A stretch of 64,000 bases of DNA from VRUE01 sp963753585 (GTDB lineage Bacteria > Actinomycetota > Thermoleophilia > Solirubrobacterales > 70-9). The first letter of the stretch is position 1. Each line of letters starts with the position of its first letter. The translations under genes and the position numbers were made by a program. The notes beneath the pieces were generated by a model. It searched no databases, was not told where the DNA came from, and was given only the letters and a program-made list of their open reading frames with translations. Shown here piece after piece: positions 1-8,531 of this stretch. The stretch lies in the NCBI GenBank assembly GCA_963753585.1, contig CAVWCU010000001.1, positions 62,001-126,000 on the forward strand. Reading direction: 5' to 3'.

Positions 1-1543
1 GGCGGATGGAGAAGTTGAGATGCGAGTCGATCCCGTCCTCGGCGGCGCCGATACGACCGAGCACCGTCCCGGCTATCACTCTCGACCCGACCTTTAGGGT
101 CCCGTCCTCTTCGGTGACGTTGTCGACTTCGTTCTCTGGGGCGTCGATCTGCTCGGCCTCGACTCGTCCCGGCAGAGCTCGCAGCCGCGGCCGCAGGTTC
201 TCGCTGTCGATCGGGACCCGCTCCTCCCTGCCGGTCGGCATCACCACGGTGCGGTCCTCACGGACGATCTCGCCCAGCTCGGCGTAGGTGAAGCGGTTGC
301 CGTAGGCGTCGCGCAGGACGACGAAGCGGCCGAGCTGCTCGGAGCTGCCCATCTTCTCGATCACGCCGTCGTTGACCGCCACGACCGGGGCGTCCTCGGC
401 GGCGAAGATGTTGATCCCCCGCCGCGTCGGCGAGGAGGCGATCACGTTGGCCGCATCGCCGTAGGCATCGTCGGCCCCGTCCACCCCCCGGTTCAGCGCT
501 TCGCGGGCCGCGAGGTCGTCTGCGTAGCGGGCGTCGGCGGCGACCGGGAAGTGCGCCCCCTCGGTCAGCCCCGTCAGCGAGCCGACCAGGTCGGCCGGCA
601 GCTTGCCGTAGGCGCGGGCGTAGGCGAGAACCTCCTGCACGTACCAGTCGGCGTGGTTGTAGGCGAAGATCGCGTCGTAGAGGTTCTCCGAACCGCCGCT
701 GAGGTCGAGGTAGTTGGCGGCTGCGCAGATCGCGTCGACCGGGTTGTAGGGGTCCTTGCGCCCGTCGCCGTTGGCGTCGAGCCCGAAGGCTTCCCAGCTC
801 GAGGGGAGGAACTGCATCCAGCCCAGCGCGCCGGCGCTGGAGGGGCCCATGTTGGTGCCGAAGCCGGTCTCGATTTTGTTGATCGAAGCCAGCACCTGCC
901 AGGGGATCCCGTACTCGGTTCCGCAGGCCTGGTAGATCGGCAGCAGGAAGGGCGGGATCTCGAAGGAGTCGATGACGAAGTTGGGGACCCCGATCGGCGC
1001 CGGGCCGAAGGGCGCGAACGTCGCCGTCGGGTTGGTGTCCGTGGGGGTGCCGCCGCTGCCGTACTGCACGCCGCCGCTGTCCGTGTCCGGGAGCTGGACG
1101 CCGCCGGTTGCGCTGGGCGCGGTGGCACCGCCACCGCCGTTGCCGCCGCCACCGCTGGCGTCGCCGATCGTCTCGTTACGGCGGACGGCGCCCCCGCCTT
1201 CGATCGTGGTGCCTGCCTCGAAGCCGCCTTCGGCCGGTTGCGAAGGTGCCTGTTCCGTCGCTTCGATGCCGCTGCCCGCGGTGGGGGCGCCGGCGGCTTC
1301 CGGTTCCTCGCTGAGGTCGGACGGCGCGCTGCAGTCGGCGTCTTCGAGGTCTCGGGCGCCATCCCCGTCGTCGTCGAGTTCGTTCGAGCAGGCGGGCGTG
1401 GCGAGCGCCGGTACCGCGGGGAGGGCGCTCGGGCCCGTCGCTTCGGAGCCGGAGAGCTGCTCGGCGCCGGCAAAGCCGACGCCGAGCGCCGTTACGGCGC
1501 CGAAGCTGGCCAAGGCCATGATCAGTGCAAGCTTGTGTCTCAT
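1..1543 (-). CDS. Secreted lytic transglycosylase with M23-type endopeptidase domain (C-terminus off window)
   Basis: The frame reads from an ATG at 1543 to the left edge without a stop, so the 3' end is missing. It starts with a signal peptide (MRHKLALIMALASFGAVTAL), then a Thr/Ala/Gly-rich linker with a Ca-loop-like DDDGDG stretch. An SLT-type transglycosylase domain follows at about residues 185-300: the catalytic Glu is in INKIETGFG, and GALGWMQFLPSSW and DANGDGRKDPYNP are typical of the family. After it comes a LysM/M23-like region (GINIFAAEDAPVVAVNDGVI, YGNRFTYAELG, then HLNFSIR at the edge). The protein should cleave peptidoglycan glycan strands, and probably peptides, outside the membrane. 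It is divergent from the gene at 1748. The domain assignment is by motif recognition. The M23 part is incomplete, so its metal ligands cannot all be checked. Confidence 0.85.
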   Translation of the reverse strand, partial: MRHKLALIMALASFGAVTALGVGFAGAEQLSGSEATGPSALPAVPALATPACSNELDDDGDGARDLEDADCSAPSDLSEEPEAAGAPTAGSGIEATEQAPSQPAEGGFEAGTTIEGGGAVRRNETIGDASGGGGNGGGGATAPSATGGVQLPDTDSGGVQYGSGGTPTDTNPTATFAPFGPAPIGVPNFVIDSFEIPPFLLPIYQACGTEYGIPWQVLASINKIETGFGTNMGPSSAGALGWMQFLPSSWEAFGLDANGDGRKDPYNPVDAICAAANYLDLSGGSENLYDAIFAYNHADWYVQEVLAYARAYGKLPADLVGSLTGLTEGAHFPVAADARYADDLAAREALNRGVDGADDAYGDAANVIASSPTRRGINIFAAEDAPVVAVNDGVIEKMGSSEQLGRFVVLRDAYGNRFTYAELGEIVREDRTVVMPTGREERVPIDSENLRPRLRALPGRVEAEQIDAPENEVDNVTEEDGTLKVGSRVIAGTVLGRIGAAEDGIDSHLNFSIR

Positions 1544-1734
1544 CAGACCGCGTCTGCGTCCCTGCTGTTCCCGGAGGGCAGCCCGTGTGCTCTCTCCCCG
1601 CGCAACACGCCCGCCCAAGCTACTTGCTTGCCCTGGCCTTCGCAACGAGCCGTAGCCGCCCCCAACAAGCCCTTAATCAATGTGGAACCCATGCTTGAGC
1701 GCAGCAGGATTTCACCTCGGCCGGATGCGCCGGT
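1544..1734. promoter_or_regulatory. Divergent intergenic region
   Basis: This roughly 190-bp spacer separates the divergent cell-wall hydrolase and the small coiled-coil gene, so it must hold at least the hydrolase promoter and leader. Because the window also encodes DisA, I looked for a c-di-AMP riboswitch on the minus strand. It has a GGTGAAATCC-like stretch but lacks the other conserved ydaO motifs. I assign no specific element. Confidence 0.4.
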
Positions 1735-1747
1735 TAAGCTGCTGTCA

Positions 1748-2074
1748 ATGGACTACGAGGATCAGGACGGATTGCGGGCCCGCAGCGAGCAGGCGATCGG
1801 CGAGCTCGCCCAGGTTCTGCTCGATAGCAACGTCCTCGAGAACGCGGTCGCGGCCGCCTTCGGTGCGCGCGAGAAGGCACTCGAGGCCCAGCAGGCGGCG
1901 ATGAGTGCGCTCAACCTGCCCTCCGCCGGCGACGTCGAGCGTCTCGAGCGCCGTTTGCGCTCGCTTTCGCAGCGGCTCGAAGAGGTCGAGGACCAGGTCG
2001 ACCGCGTTTCGCGCGACCTGGGCGACATCCGTCGCCAGATTGCCGCCGACAGGCGCGCCACGGTCCAAGACTGA
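1748..2074 (+). CDS. Small phasin-like coiled-coil protein
   Basis: This 108-residue protein of unknown function starts MDYEDQDGLRARSEQAIGEL. Its C-terminal half (DVERLERRLRSLSQRLEEVE onward) is a clear heptad coiled coil after a short LNLPSAGDV linker. That arrangement resembles phasin/PhaF-type polyester granule proteins, where a 'P-T-x-x-DVxxL' linker precedes a leucine zipper, but there is no granule-synthesis gene nearby. I chose the ATG at 1748 because a TAAGCT hexamer (1735-1740) lies 7 nt upstream, the leaderless pattern seen at many genes here. An in-frame ATG at 1691 would add 19 residues without coding character. The gene is convergent with the phosphorylase at 2084. Confidence 0.7.
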   Translation: MDYEDQDGLRARSEQAIGELAQVLLDSNVLENAVAAAFGAREKALEAQQAAMSALNLPSAGDVERLERRLRSLSQRLEEVEDQVDRVSRDLGDIRRQIAADRRATVQD

Positions 2075-2076
2075 CC

Positions 2077-2093
2077 CTCAACCTTAGGTTGAG
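2077..2093. terminator. Bidirectional hairpin between convergent genes
   Basis: CTCAACCT and AGGTTGAG form a perfect 8-bp stem around a single T, directly between the stop at 2074 and the stop of the convergent phosphorylase at 2084. It can terminate both transcripts; no strong T-run follows. Confidence 0.5.
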
Positions 2094-2752
2094 AATACAG
2101 CGACGGCAGCGTGCCCGGCACGCTTCTCGGCCGTCTCGAGGGGCTCCCTCTCCAAGTGCCCTTCACCTGCTTTCTCGGAAACGATCAGGACGGCCGCCGC
2201 GTCGATTTCGAGCGTGCGAGCCCTGGCGAGCAGCGGCGCGGTCTGCATGTCGGCGGCGACGACGCCCGGCGGGGGCGTCTGATCTCCCGGGTGGGTGTCG
2301 AAGCTGGCGACCGTGGCTCGCCGGAATCCCTCCGGCGTCCGGCCCAGCCGCTCGGCCAGCCGCTGGTCGGGTGCCACTGCCTCATCGGGGGCGACGCCGA
2401 GCGCAGTCGCGCTGGCGCCTGCCGCGATCGCTGCTTCGACGACGACGATCTCGCCCAGCTCGAGCGACTTCTCGAAACCGGTGCAGGTGCCGACCCGCAC
2501 CACCCGCCGAACGCCCAGGTCCCCGAGCTCGCCCAGCACCAGCGCTGCGCTCGGCCCACCCATCCCGGTCGACTGGATCGTCAGCGGCCGGCCCACCGGC
2601 GTCTGGCCCGAGTACCCCCACAGGCCCCGTGAGTGGTTGCTCATCTTCGGCTGCTCGAGCAGCTCCTGGGCGAGCAGCAGGGCGCGCCCCGGATCGCCGA
2701 CGAGGATCGCGTCAGCGGCGAGAGAGGCTGTGGGCCGGAGCCGGGGCGGCAT
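2084..2752 (-). CDS. Purine-nucleoside phosphorylase / uridine phosphorylase family
   Basis: This 222-residue protein belongs to the PNP_UDP_1 family, which splits nucleosides with phosphate to free base and (deoxy)ribose-1-phosphate. Family marks include VGDPGRALLLAQELLE, PKMSNHSRGLWGYSG, the glycine-rich STGMGGPSAALVLGEL phosphate loop, and VRVGTCTGF. The region VVAADMQTAPLLARA corresponds to the nucleoside-binding 'xEMExA' segment, with Asp-Met-Gln in place of Glu-Met-Glu. That makes purine versus uridine preference uncertain. Its start overlaps the end of the FTR1 permease gene by 41 nt, so it may be translated from the same message. Confidence 0.85.
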   Translation of the reverse strand: MPPRLRPTASLAADAILVGDPGRALLLAQELLEQPKMSNHSRGLWGYSGQTPVGRPLTIQSTGMGGPSAALVLGELGDLGVRRVVRVGTCTGFEKSLELGEIVVVEAAIAAGASATALGVAPDEAVAPDQRLAERLGRTPEGFRRATVASFDTHPGDQTPPPGVVAADMQTAPLLARARTLEIDAAAVLIVSEKAGEGHLEREPLETAEKRAGHAAVAVFST

Positions 2753-5150
2753 CGTCCCGCGACCCTATTGCGCCGTCGCCGTTGGTCGCGGCGCCGTTGC
2801 GCAAGGAGCCCCCGGTCTCTGCCTTCTCGCCGTCGCTCTCGCTCATTTCCTCCTCGTAGGCGGCGATAGCGCGGCGCAGGTCGCGCTTGCGCATCCACTC
2901 GGCCGCGAAGTAGCTGCCGATCACGAAGCAGAAGGCGAGCAGCTGGGCGGTCAGCGTCTCGACCGTGGGGTAGACCCCGAGCCAGGTGCCCAGCCACAGC
3001 GGCAGGTCGACGTCGATGGGGTGGATCGACAGCCAGCCGACGCCCTGCATCGTCCGCGCCGTGTTGCCGACGAGGACGACGAGCACCAACGCGATCAGCA
3101 CCCCGGTGGCGACCAGCATCTTCTTGTAGGGGAGCTTGCGCTCGAGCGCGAAGGTGAGCGCGCCGACCACGGCGGTGATCGCGAGGCCGAGCGAGACGCC
3201 GGCGAGGACGACACCGGTCCCGGAGCTGAGCTGCAGCGCTTGCAGGAACAGGACGGTCTCGAAGCCCTCGCGGAAGACGCTGGTGAAACCGAGGGTGTAG
3301 AGGCCGGCCACGGTCGCCGCCCCGGCTCCGGCCGCGAGCGCGGCGCCGGTCAGCGCCTTGCCGCGGTCGCGGTGCCCCTTGATCCACTCGGTCCAGTAGA
3401 CGCGGTGGAAGAACCAGTTCATGACCAGCAGCAGCACGCCGATCGCGACCACCCCGACCGCCGCCTCGAGTTTCTCGCCGTACTGCGAGAGCGAGTCGAG
3501 CAGGAGCAATGCGAGCAGGAACATGAGGAAGCTGGCCGGCAGCGCGAGCAGGGCGCCGCGGTAGATCGGCCGCCGCAGCGGCGCCCGCGGGCCGATCATG
3601 CTGGCGGTGATCGCGGCGAGGATCAGGATCGCCTCGAGGCCCTCGCGGAAGACGATCAGCGCCGAGTTGGTGATCGCGGTCATCGCGCTGGCCCCGTCGC
3701 CGGTCAGGGCTCGCGCGTCGTCCAGCTTTTCGTCGAGGTCGAGGCGGGTCTCGCGGATCTCGCCCAGCGGCGCGTCGCGGGCCACCAGGGTGGCCAGCCC
3801 CGAATCGCCGTTGGCGCCGTACCAGATCAGTCCCTCGATCTCGAGCGCGAGCTGGGGGTCGAAGGCCCGCAGCTTCAGCTCCGGCCCGAACTCGAAGAAG
3901 CCGTAGGCGGCGAGCCGCGCCTGCTCGGCCTCCTGGTAGCGGCCGGCGCCGGCCGCCGCTTCCAGCTGGTCGAGGGAGATGTCGACGAGTTCGTAGTCGG
4001 CTTCGTCGCTCGGTTCGGTCCACTCCTGGGGAGCGATCCTCTCGAAGCTCTCGGCTGCCCGGTCCCGAGCCGCGTCGAGCTCCTCCTGGGGGGCGACCGA
4101 GACGCCTTGCTGGGCGTCGTCGACGTCGTCGCGCAGCTCTGCGTGAGCGGACTTGATCTGCTCGACCGCCGCCGGGTTGCGATCGAGCAGGACGGGCTCG
4201 AGATCGGAGAAGGCCGCTTCGACGCCGTCCATGAAGGCGACCGCCTCCTGCACCTCGAAGGGGATCGTCACCCGTCCGTCGCTGGTCCCCTTGTCGTACT
4301 CCTTGGGCACGAGGTCGAGGAAGCGGGTCAGCTGGCTCGCCCGGTTGACCTCCTCGTCGGGCGTCAGCGGCGCCGCGGTGAAGCCCTCGAGGTCGGCTTC
4401 TACCCGTTTGCGGGCCGCTTCGAAGGCGACTCGGTCGTTGGCGGCACCGGCCTCCGCGAGGGCGGCGAAGTCGCGGTCGGTCGCCCGTCGCGCGGTTGCG
4501 CCGCGCTGCTCGCCGTACTCGGCGGCGATCGCAAGCCAGTAGCCGTGGGCGATCGCGGCGGTTTCTGCGAAGCGGCCGCCGAAGCCGCGCTCGGCTGCCT
4601 GCACCGCTTCGTCGAGGTTGGTGAAGAGCCGCGCCTGGAAGGCGTCGAGCAGGTCCTTTTCGATCTGCACCACCGCTTCCGCGGGGTGAGCCCTCGCCGC
4701 CGGCGAGCGCGTCCACCGCAGCGGTCGCGTCGACGCCTGGGCGGGTGAAGCGGGTGGCCTGGCGGAACTCGCGGATCTGCAGCCACGCCCGCGCCTCGGC
4801 GGCGTCGCCGAGGCCCGCGGCCGCAACCGCGACCGCGAGGGCGCCGCGCCGAGGGCGGCGAGGATGCGACCCCGGGCCGCGGCCAGGCCTACTTCGTCGG
4901 CGCTCGCGCCGGAGCGCCGCGCCGCGGCGAGCGAGGACTCGATCTCGACCAGCTCGTCCGGCGCCTCGGCGGCGAGCCCGCGGCGCAGCGGCCCGCGCAG
5001 GCTTGACTCGGCCGCGGCGATCGGCCCCGCGGTCCCTTCCTCGAAGAGCAGCTTGGTCTGGGCTTCGGCGAGATCGGCGCGGATCGCGTCCGCGGCCTGC
5101 CAGGGGGGCTCGGCACCGCTGGGTGGGGCGGCCCACAGCAAAGCCGCCAT
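2712..5150 (-). CDS. efeU: FTR1-family iron permease with long N-terminal domain (two frame breaks)
   Basis: The C-terminal third is a polytopic FTR1 permease with both iron-binding REXXE motifs, FREGLEAILIL near residue 500 and FREGFETVLFLQAL near residue 625. It should import iron together with the adjacent EfeO-like lipoprotein. The N-terminal roughly 430 residues are an extracytoplasmic helical region seen in long FTR1 proteins. Between about 4862 and 4690 the reading frame is wrong: the expected sequence (ALAVAVAAAGLGDAAEARAW, then LQIREFRQATRFTRPGVDAT) lies in another frame, and the original frame resumes at PAEAVVQIEKD. Two compensating indels, more likely assembly errors than decay, explain this. 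The ATG at 5150 sits inside a 16-bp stem. An upstream in-frame extension (IATLVAMAALLWAAPPSGAE) looks like the real signal peptide, but no canonical start was found for it. Confidence 0.75.
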   Translation of the reverse strand: MAALLWAAPPSGAEPPWQAADAIRADLAEAQTKLLFEEGTAGPIAAAESSLRGPLRRGLAAEAPDELVEIESSLAAARRSGASADEVGLAAARGRILAALGAAPSRSRLRPRASATPPRRGRGCRSASSARPPASPAQASTRPLRWTRSPAARAHPAEAVVQIEKDLLDAFQARLFTNLDEAVQAAERGFGGRFAETAAIAHGYWLAIAAEYGEQRGATARRATDRDFAALAEAGAANDRVAFEAARKRVEADLEGFTAAPLTPDEEVNRASQLTRFLDLVPKEYDKGTSDGRVTIPFEVQEAVAFMDGVEAAFSDLEPVLLDRNPAAVEQIKSAHAELRDDVDDAQQGVSVAPQEELDAARDRAAESFERIAPQEWTEPSDEADYELVDISLDQLEAAAGAGRYQEAEQARLAAYGFFEFGPELKLRAFDPQLALEIEGLIWYGANGDSGLATLVARDAPLGEIRETRLDLDEKLDDARALTGDGASAMTAITNSALIVFREGLEAILILAAITASMIGPRAPLRRPIYRGALLALPASFLMFLLALLLLDSLSQYGEKLEAAVGVVAIGVLLLVMNWFFHRVYWTEWIKGHRDRGKALTGAALAAGAGAATVAGLYTLGFTSVFREGFETVLFLQALQLSSGTGVVLAGVSLGLAITAVVGALTFALERKLPYKKMLVATGVLIALVLVVLVGNTARTMQGVGWLSIHPIDVDLPLWLGTWLGVYPTVETLTAQLLAFCFVIGSYFAAEWMRKRDLRRAIAAYEEEMSESDGEKAETGGSLRNGAATNGDGAIGSRDDAAPAPAHSLSRR

Positions 5151-5176
5151 CGCGACGAGGGTCGCGATGGCGGCTT
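5141..5176. repeat. Hairpin covering the efeU start codon
   Basis: AAGCCGCCATCGCGAC (5141-5156) and its exact complement (5161-5176) are separated by 4 nt. A second stem, GGTCCGAGGG/CCCTCGGACC (5181-5190 and 5211-5220), follows toward efeO. The stem hides the ATG at 5150, so it could reduce translation of the permease or act as an intercistronic processing site between efeO and efeU. Confidence 0.6.
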
Positions 5177-5227
5177 GGGTGGTCCGAGGGGACCGCTGCT
5201 TTAGGTGTGACCCTCGGACCGCGACCC

Positions 5228-6317
5228 CTAGCCTTCCTGCAGTTCGACTTCGAGCTGCTTGGCGGCCTGCGTTACCTGACCGGCGATCGCCTCGGCCTGC
5301 GCCTGCGCCTGCGCTCCGAGCGCGTCGGCCTGCTTGGCGGTGAACTTCTCGCCTCCCGCCTCGCGATCGCGCAGATCGGCGGCGAAGGCGACCAGGCTCT
5401 GCAGTTCCTTCCGCGTCTGCTTGGCCTGCTGCGGGTTCTCCTCGGCGATCATCGGTTCGATGCCGTCGTAGGTGACGAGGATGCCACCGAGGATGTCGGC
5501 GATGTCGGAGAGTCGCGAGGTGGCGACGAAGCCGAGTTCCTCGGCCCCCTCGCCGGCGATGAAGCGCGAGTTCTTCCAGGCCTCGAAGTACTCGCTCATC
5601 GTCGGCGTCATCACGACGATCGAGGTCAGCGCGTCCGACGGCGTCGGTTCGAACTCCTGCGCGTCTTCGTCGAGGCTCTTCGCCTGCTTTTCGAATTCGT
5701 CGAGGGTGGCCTTGTAGGTGTCGGCGTCAGGCAGGCCCTCGCCGAACTCGACCTTGCCGTCGCCGTCGACGTCCGGCTTCGGTGCCCTTCGCCTGCAGCT
5801 CGGGGTTGGTCCCGTAGAGGGCCGTCTCGGTGAGGAAGAAGAGGTTGCCCGGCTGCTCAGCTTCTTGCCCGCCGGGGTCGTAAGGGTGAAGGAGACCGCG
5901 TCTTCGGGCGTGGAGGCGTCCGAGCCGGCGTCGATGTCGACGTCGTAGTGGGCGAGGCGGGGGACGCCGGCGACGATGCCCTCCATCTCCTCGTAGGCCG
6001 GGTTGGCGGCGACGAAGGCTTCCTTGGACTCCTCGAGGATCTGCTCGACTTCGTCGCCGTGCTCGGAGAGCAGGCGGTCATAGTCGAAGTCGACCGACTC
6101 GGCCAGCGCGTAGTACTCGTCGGCGTTCTCCTTCAGGGCTTCGACCTGCTCGACCAGTTCGTCGGAGTGGTCGGTCAGGTAGCCCTTGACCGGCTGCAGT
6201 TGCCGCGGTGGCGTTCTCGGCGGTCGTTTCGTCGTTCCCGCTGTCGCCGCATCCTGCGATCGGTACAGCGAGTGCCATCACTGCCAGCGCCAGCCCGAGC
6301 TTTGCCCTGTTCCTCAT
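5228..6317 (-). CDS. efeO: EfeO/EfeM-like M75 (imelysin) iron-uptake lipoprotein, broken into three frames
   Basis: The gene starts at ATG 6317 with a ribosome site (AAGGAGG, complement of 6329-6335) and a lipoprotein signal (MRNRAKLGLALAVMALAVPI, then AGCGDSG with the lipobox Cys). The rest is helical M75/imelysin-like: VKGYLTDHSDELVEQVEALK, YEEMEGIVAGVPRLAHYDVD, then a long C-terminal helical part ending AAKQLEVELQEG. Frame breaks are needed near 6200, near 5860 and near 5785; reading across them restores EQPGNLFFLTETALYGTNPE. An EF-hand-like loop, DVDGDGKVEFGE, follows the last break. The family captures or hands over iron to EfeU. Three indels in 1.1 kb suggest sequencing error, but a decayed gene is possible. 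Confidence 0.7.
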
Positions 6318-6351
6318 CGAGTCGATTGCCTCCTTGAATCGGGGGAGTGTA

Positions 6352-6367
6352 CTTAGGTCTCCCTAAG
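6352..6367. promoter_or_regulatory. DtxR/IdeR-like iron box
   Basis: CTTAGG-TCTC-CCTAAG is a perfect 6-bp inverted repeat containing TTAGG/CCTAA, the ends of the DtxR/IdeR iron box. It lies about 35 nt upstream of the efeO start codon, where a repressor would block transcription when iron is plentiful. A related half site (ACCCTAAC) follows at about 6381. Confidence 0.6.
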
Positions 6368-6584
6368 CCATGAAAAGGCAACCCTAACGAAATCCGAGCG
6401 ATGAAGTCGGGATTTGTTAGGCGGCCCAAACAGCCAGCCTCTTTGCCACTCGTGAGAAACGCGCCCGCCGGATTTCCTCCAGCCGTCCAAACACAGCGGC
6501 TCGAGCCCGTTCATACCTTGGCTGCGATCGCAAACCAAACCGCGACCGCCGGGGCGTGCCTCGGTGGGCTAGGAGGGAGTTTCG

Positions 6585-8079
6585 ATGAGAAAGAAGATGG
6601 GCCTCGCCGTGATCTTCGCGGCCCTTGCCGCCCTGGTGCTGCCAGCGGTGGCAGGGGCCGCAACCGTGGGCGAAGTCGCCGGCACGGTCGAAGAAAAGGC
6701 GATCGAGCTGGACATGGTCTGGGTTGCCGTCGCGACCGCCCTGGTCTTCCTGATGCAGGCCGGGTTCATGTTCCTCGAGATCGGCTTCTCACGGCAGAAG
6801 AACGCCGGCACGGGGGTCGCCAAGATCCTCGTCAACCTCGCGATCGTGACGATCGCCTGGTGGGCGATCGGCTACGGGGTCGCCGAAGGCGGCGGCAACG
6901 ACTTCTTCGGCACCAGCGGCTTCTTCTTCCACTTCGACCAGACGATCGGCCAGGGCGAAGAAGCGTTCAACGTGGCCGGCTCCGACGCGATGCTGATGCT
7001 CTACGGGCTTGCCTTCTGCGCGGTCTCGCTGGCGATCGTCTGGGGCACGACCCTGGAGCGGATCAAGTTCGGCGCCTACGTGATCTACGCCGTCGTCTTC
7101 GGCGCGGTCATCTACCCGCTGATCGCGCACGCGGTCTGGGGCGGCGGCCTGCTCTCCGACATCGGCGGCAAGCCGGTGATGGACTTCGCCGGCTCCTCGG
7201 TGGTCCACCTCACCGGTGCGGTCGGGGCGCTTGCGGCGCTGCTGCTGCTCGGCGCCCGCAAGGGCAAGTACGACGCCGATCGGCAAACCGCGGGCGATCC
7301 CCGGTCACTCGATGCCGCTCGTCGGCCTCGGCGTGATCATCCTCTGGATCGGCTGGTTCGGCTTCAACGGAGGCTCGACCTTCGAAACCGCCGGCTCGTT
7401 CTTCGGCGAGGTGATGCTGAACACCCAGCTCGCCGCGGCCGCCGGTGTGATCGGCGCCTCCCTGGCCGTCTACGTGAAGAGCCGTACGCTCGACGTCGGC
7501 ATGGCCGGCAACGGCGCGATCGCCGGCCTGGTCGGCATCACCGCCCCGTCGGGCTTCGTCGAGTACTGGGCGGCGCCGATCATCGGCTTCATCGCCGGCC
7601 TGATCGTCGTCTACGCGGTGCTGGCGATCGAGAAGTTCCTCGACGACCCGGTCGGCGCCCTCTCGGCGCACGGCCTGGCCGGGATCTGGGGGACCCTCGC
7701 GGTCGGCATCTTCGCCTCGCCGCGGCTGATAGTCGAAGGGGCCGGACCGGGCATCTGGTACGGGATCTTCGGCGACGAGCACTTCAGCTCGGCCTTCGGC
7801 CAGCTCGGGGTCCAGGGCCTGGCGGTCCTGTTCACCTTCGTCGTCGTCTTCGCGATCTCGATAGCCACGTTCGCGATGATCAAGGCGACGATCGGGCTAC
7901 GGGTCTCCGACGAGGAGGAGGAAGCCGGGCTCGACATCAGCTCGCACGGGATGTACGGGTACCCGGAGCAGTTCATCCCGCAGCCGGAGTACTCGACCGG
8001 CCTGCCCAGCCCGATGGGCACCGGGGCTGGGGTCCCGGCGGCGGCACCTGCCCAGATGACAGCGACCGAGACGCGATAG
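6585..8079 (+). CDS. amt: Ammonium transporter Amt (one frame break)
   Basis: A ribosome site AGGAGGGA precedes the ATG. After a signal-like first helix, the protein has the Amt core: FLMQAGFMFLEIGFSRQKN, the first pore His in GSSVVHLTGAVGALAALLLL, then PRAIPGHSMPLVGLGVIILW and GWFGFNGGSTFE. The second pore His is in DDPVGALSAHGLAGIWGTL, and the C-terminal tail is IGLRVSDEEEE. The frame shifts once near 7279: the text reads GACGCCGATCGG where GACGCCGACGG would restore KYDADGKPRAIPGH, so one extra base is the likely cause. The protein conducts ammonium, and its tail should be plugged by the PII protein encoded 14 nt downstream. Confidence 0.85.
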
Positions 8080-8093
8080 GAGGGTCTGAGCGC

Positions 8094-8462
8094 ATGAAGA
8101 AGATAGAGGCGTTCATCCGCCACGAGGCGTTCGAGCCGATCAGGGCCGAGCTGCTCGACAAGGGATTCCCGTCCCTGTCGATCATCGAGGCCAAGGGCTC
8201 CGGCCGGCAGAAGGGGATCGTCGAGCAGTACCGCGGCTCGACGCTCACCGTCAACGTCCGGCCGAAGCTGAAGCTCGAGGTCGTGGTGGAGGACAAGGAC
8301 AAGGGCTTGGTCGTCGAGACGATCCTCAAGCATGCCCGCACGGGCGAGGTCGGCGACGGCAAGATCTTCGTCATCCCGGTGGAGGAGGCGATTCGCATCC
8401 GCACCGGCGAGGGCGGGGAGCCGGTTCTACAGGTGCATGAGGAGTCCGAGATCCCCTCCTGA
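8094..8462 (+). CDS. glnB: PII nitrogen-regulatory protein lacking the T-loop Tyr51
   Basis: This 122-residue PII protein directly follows amt, as GlnK genes usually do. The ATP-binding signature is intact: TGEVGDGKIFVIPVEEAIRI in the B-loop region, and KGSGRQKGIVEQYRG leading into the T-loop. The T-loop reads YRGSTLTVNV, so position 51, the tyrosine that is uridylylated in proteobacteria and adenylylated in actinobacteria, is leucine; Tyr46 is kept. Control is therefore likely by ATP/ADP/2-oxoglutarate alone. A strong palindrome follows the gene. Confidence 0.9.
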   Translation: MKKIEAFIRHEAFEPIRAELLDKGFPSLSIIEAKGSGRQKGIVEQYRGSTLTVNVRPKLKLEVVVEDKDKGLVVETILKHARTGEVGDGKIFVIPVEEAIRIRTGEGGEPVLQVHEESEIPS

Positions 8463-8485
8463 GGTCTCTGGTCTCAGGTGAGGCC

Positions 8486-8513
8486 AAGCGGGGCGGCAAT
8501 TGCCGCCCCGCTT
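8486..8513. terminator. 28-nt perfect palindrome after glnB
   Basis: AAGCGGGGCGGCAA followed by its exact complement forms a 14-bp loopless palindrome ending in CTT. It sits 24 nt after the glnB stop and just upstream of the -10 hexamer of the next gene, as expected for the amt-glnB terminator. Confidence 0.75.
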
Positions 8514-8531
8514 GCATTTAGCCTCGGGGAT

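Noticed and set aside
551..1690. Plus-strand frame opposite the transglycosylase gene
   Set aside because: Compositionally biased, without motifs; the minus strand encodes a recognisable enzyme in this stretch. Only its 3' part (from 1748) is a real gene.
1544..1747. c-di-AMP (ydaO) riboswitch before the cell-wall hydrolase
   Set aside because: A GGTGAAATCC-like stretch is present on the minus strand, but the other conserved blocks of the motif are missing, so it was not called.
2295..4748. Very long open frame on the plus strand opposite efeU (over 800 codons)
   Set aside because: Its translation is Arg/Glu/Gly/Asp-rich and has no family resemblance; it mirrors the real permease on the minus strand and is a GC-rich shadow.
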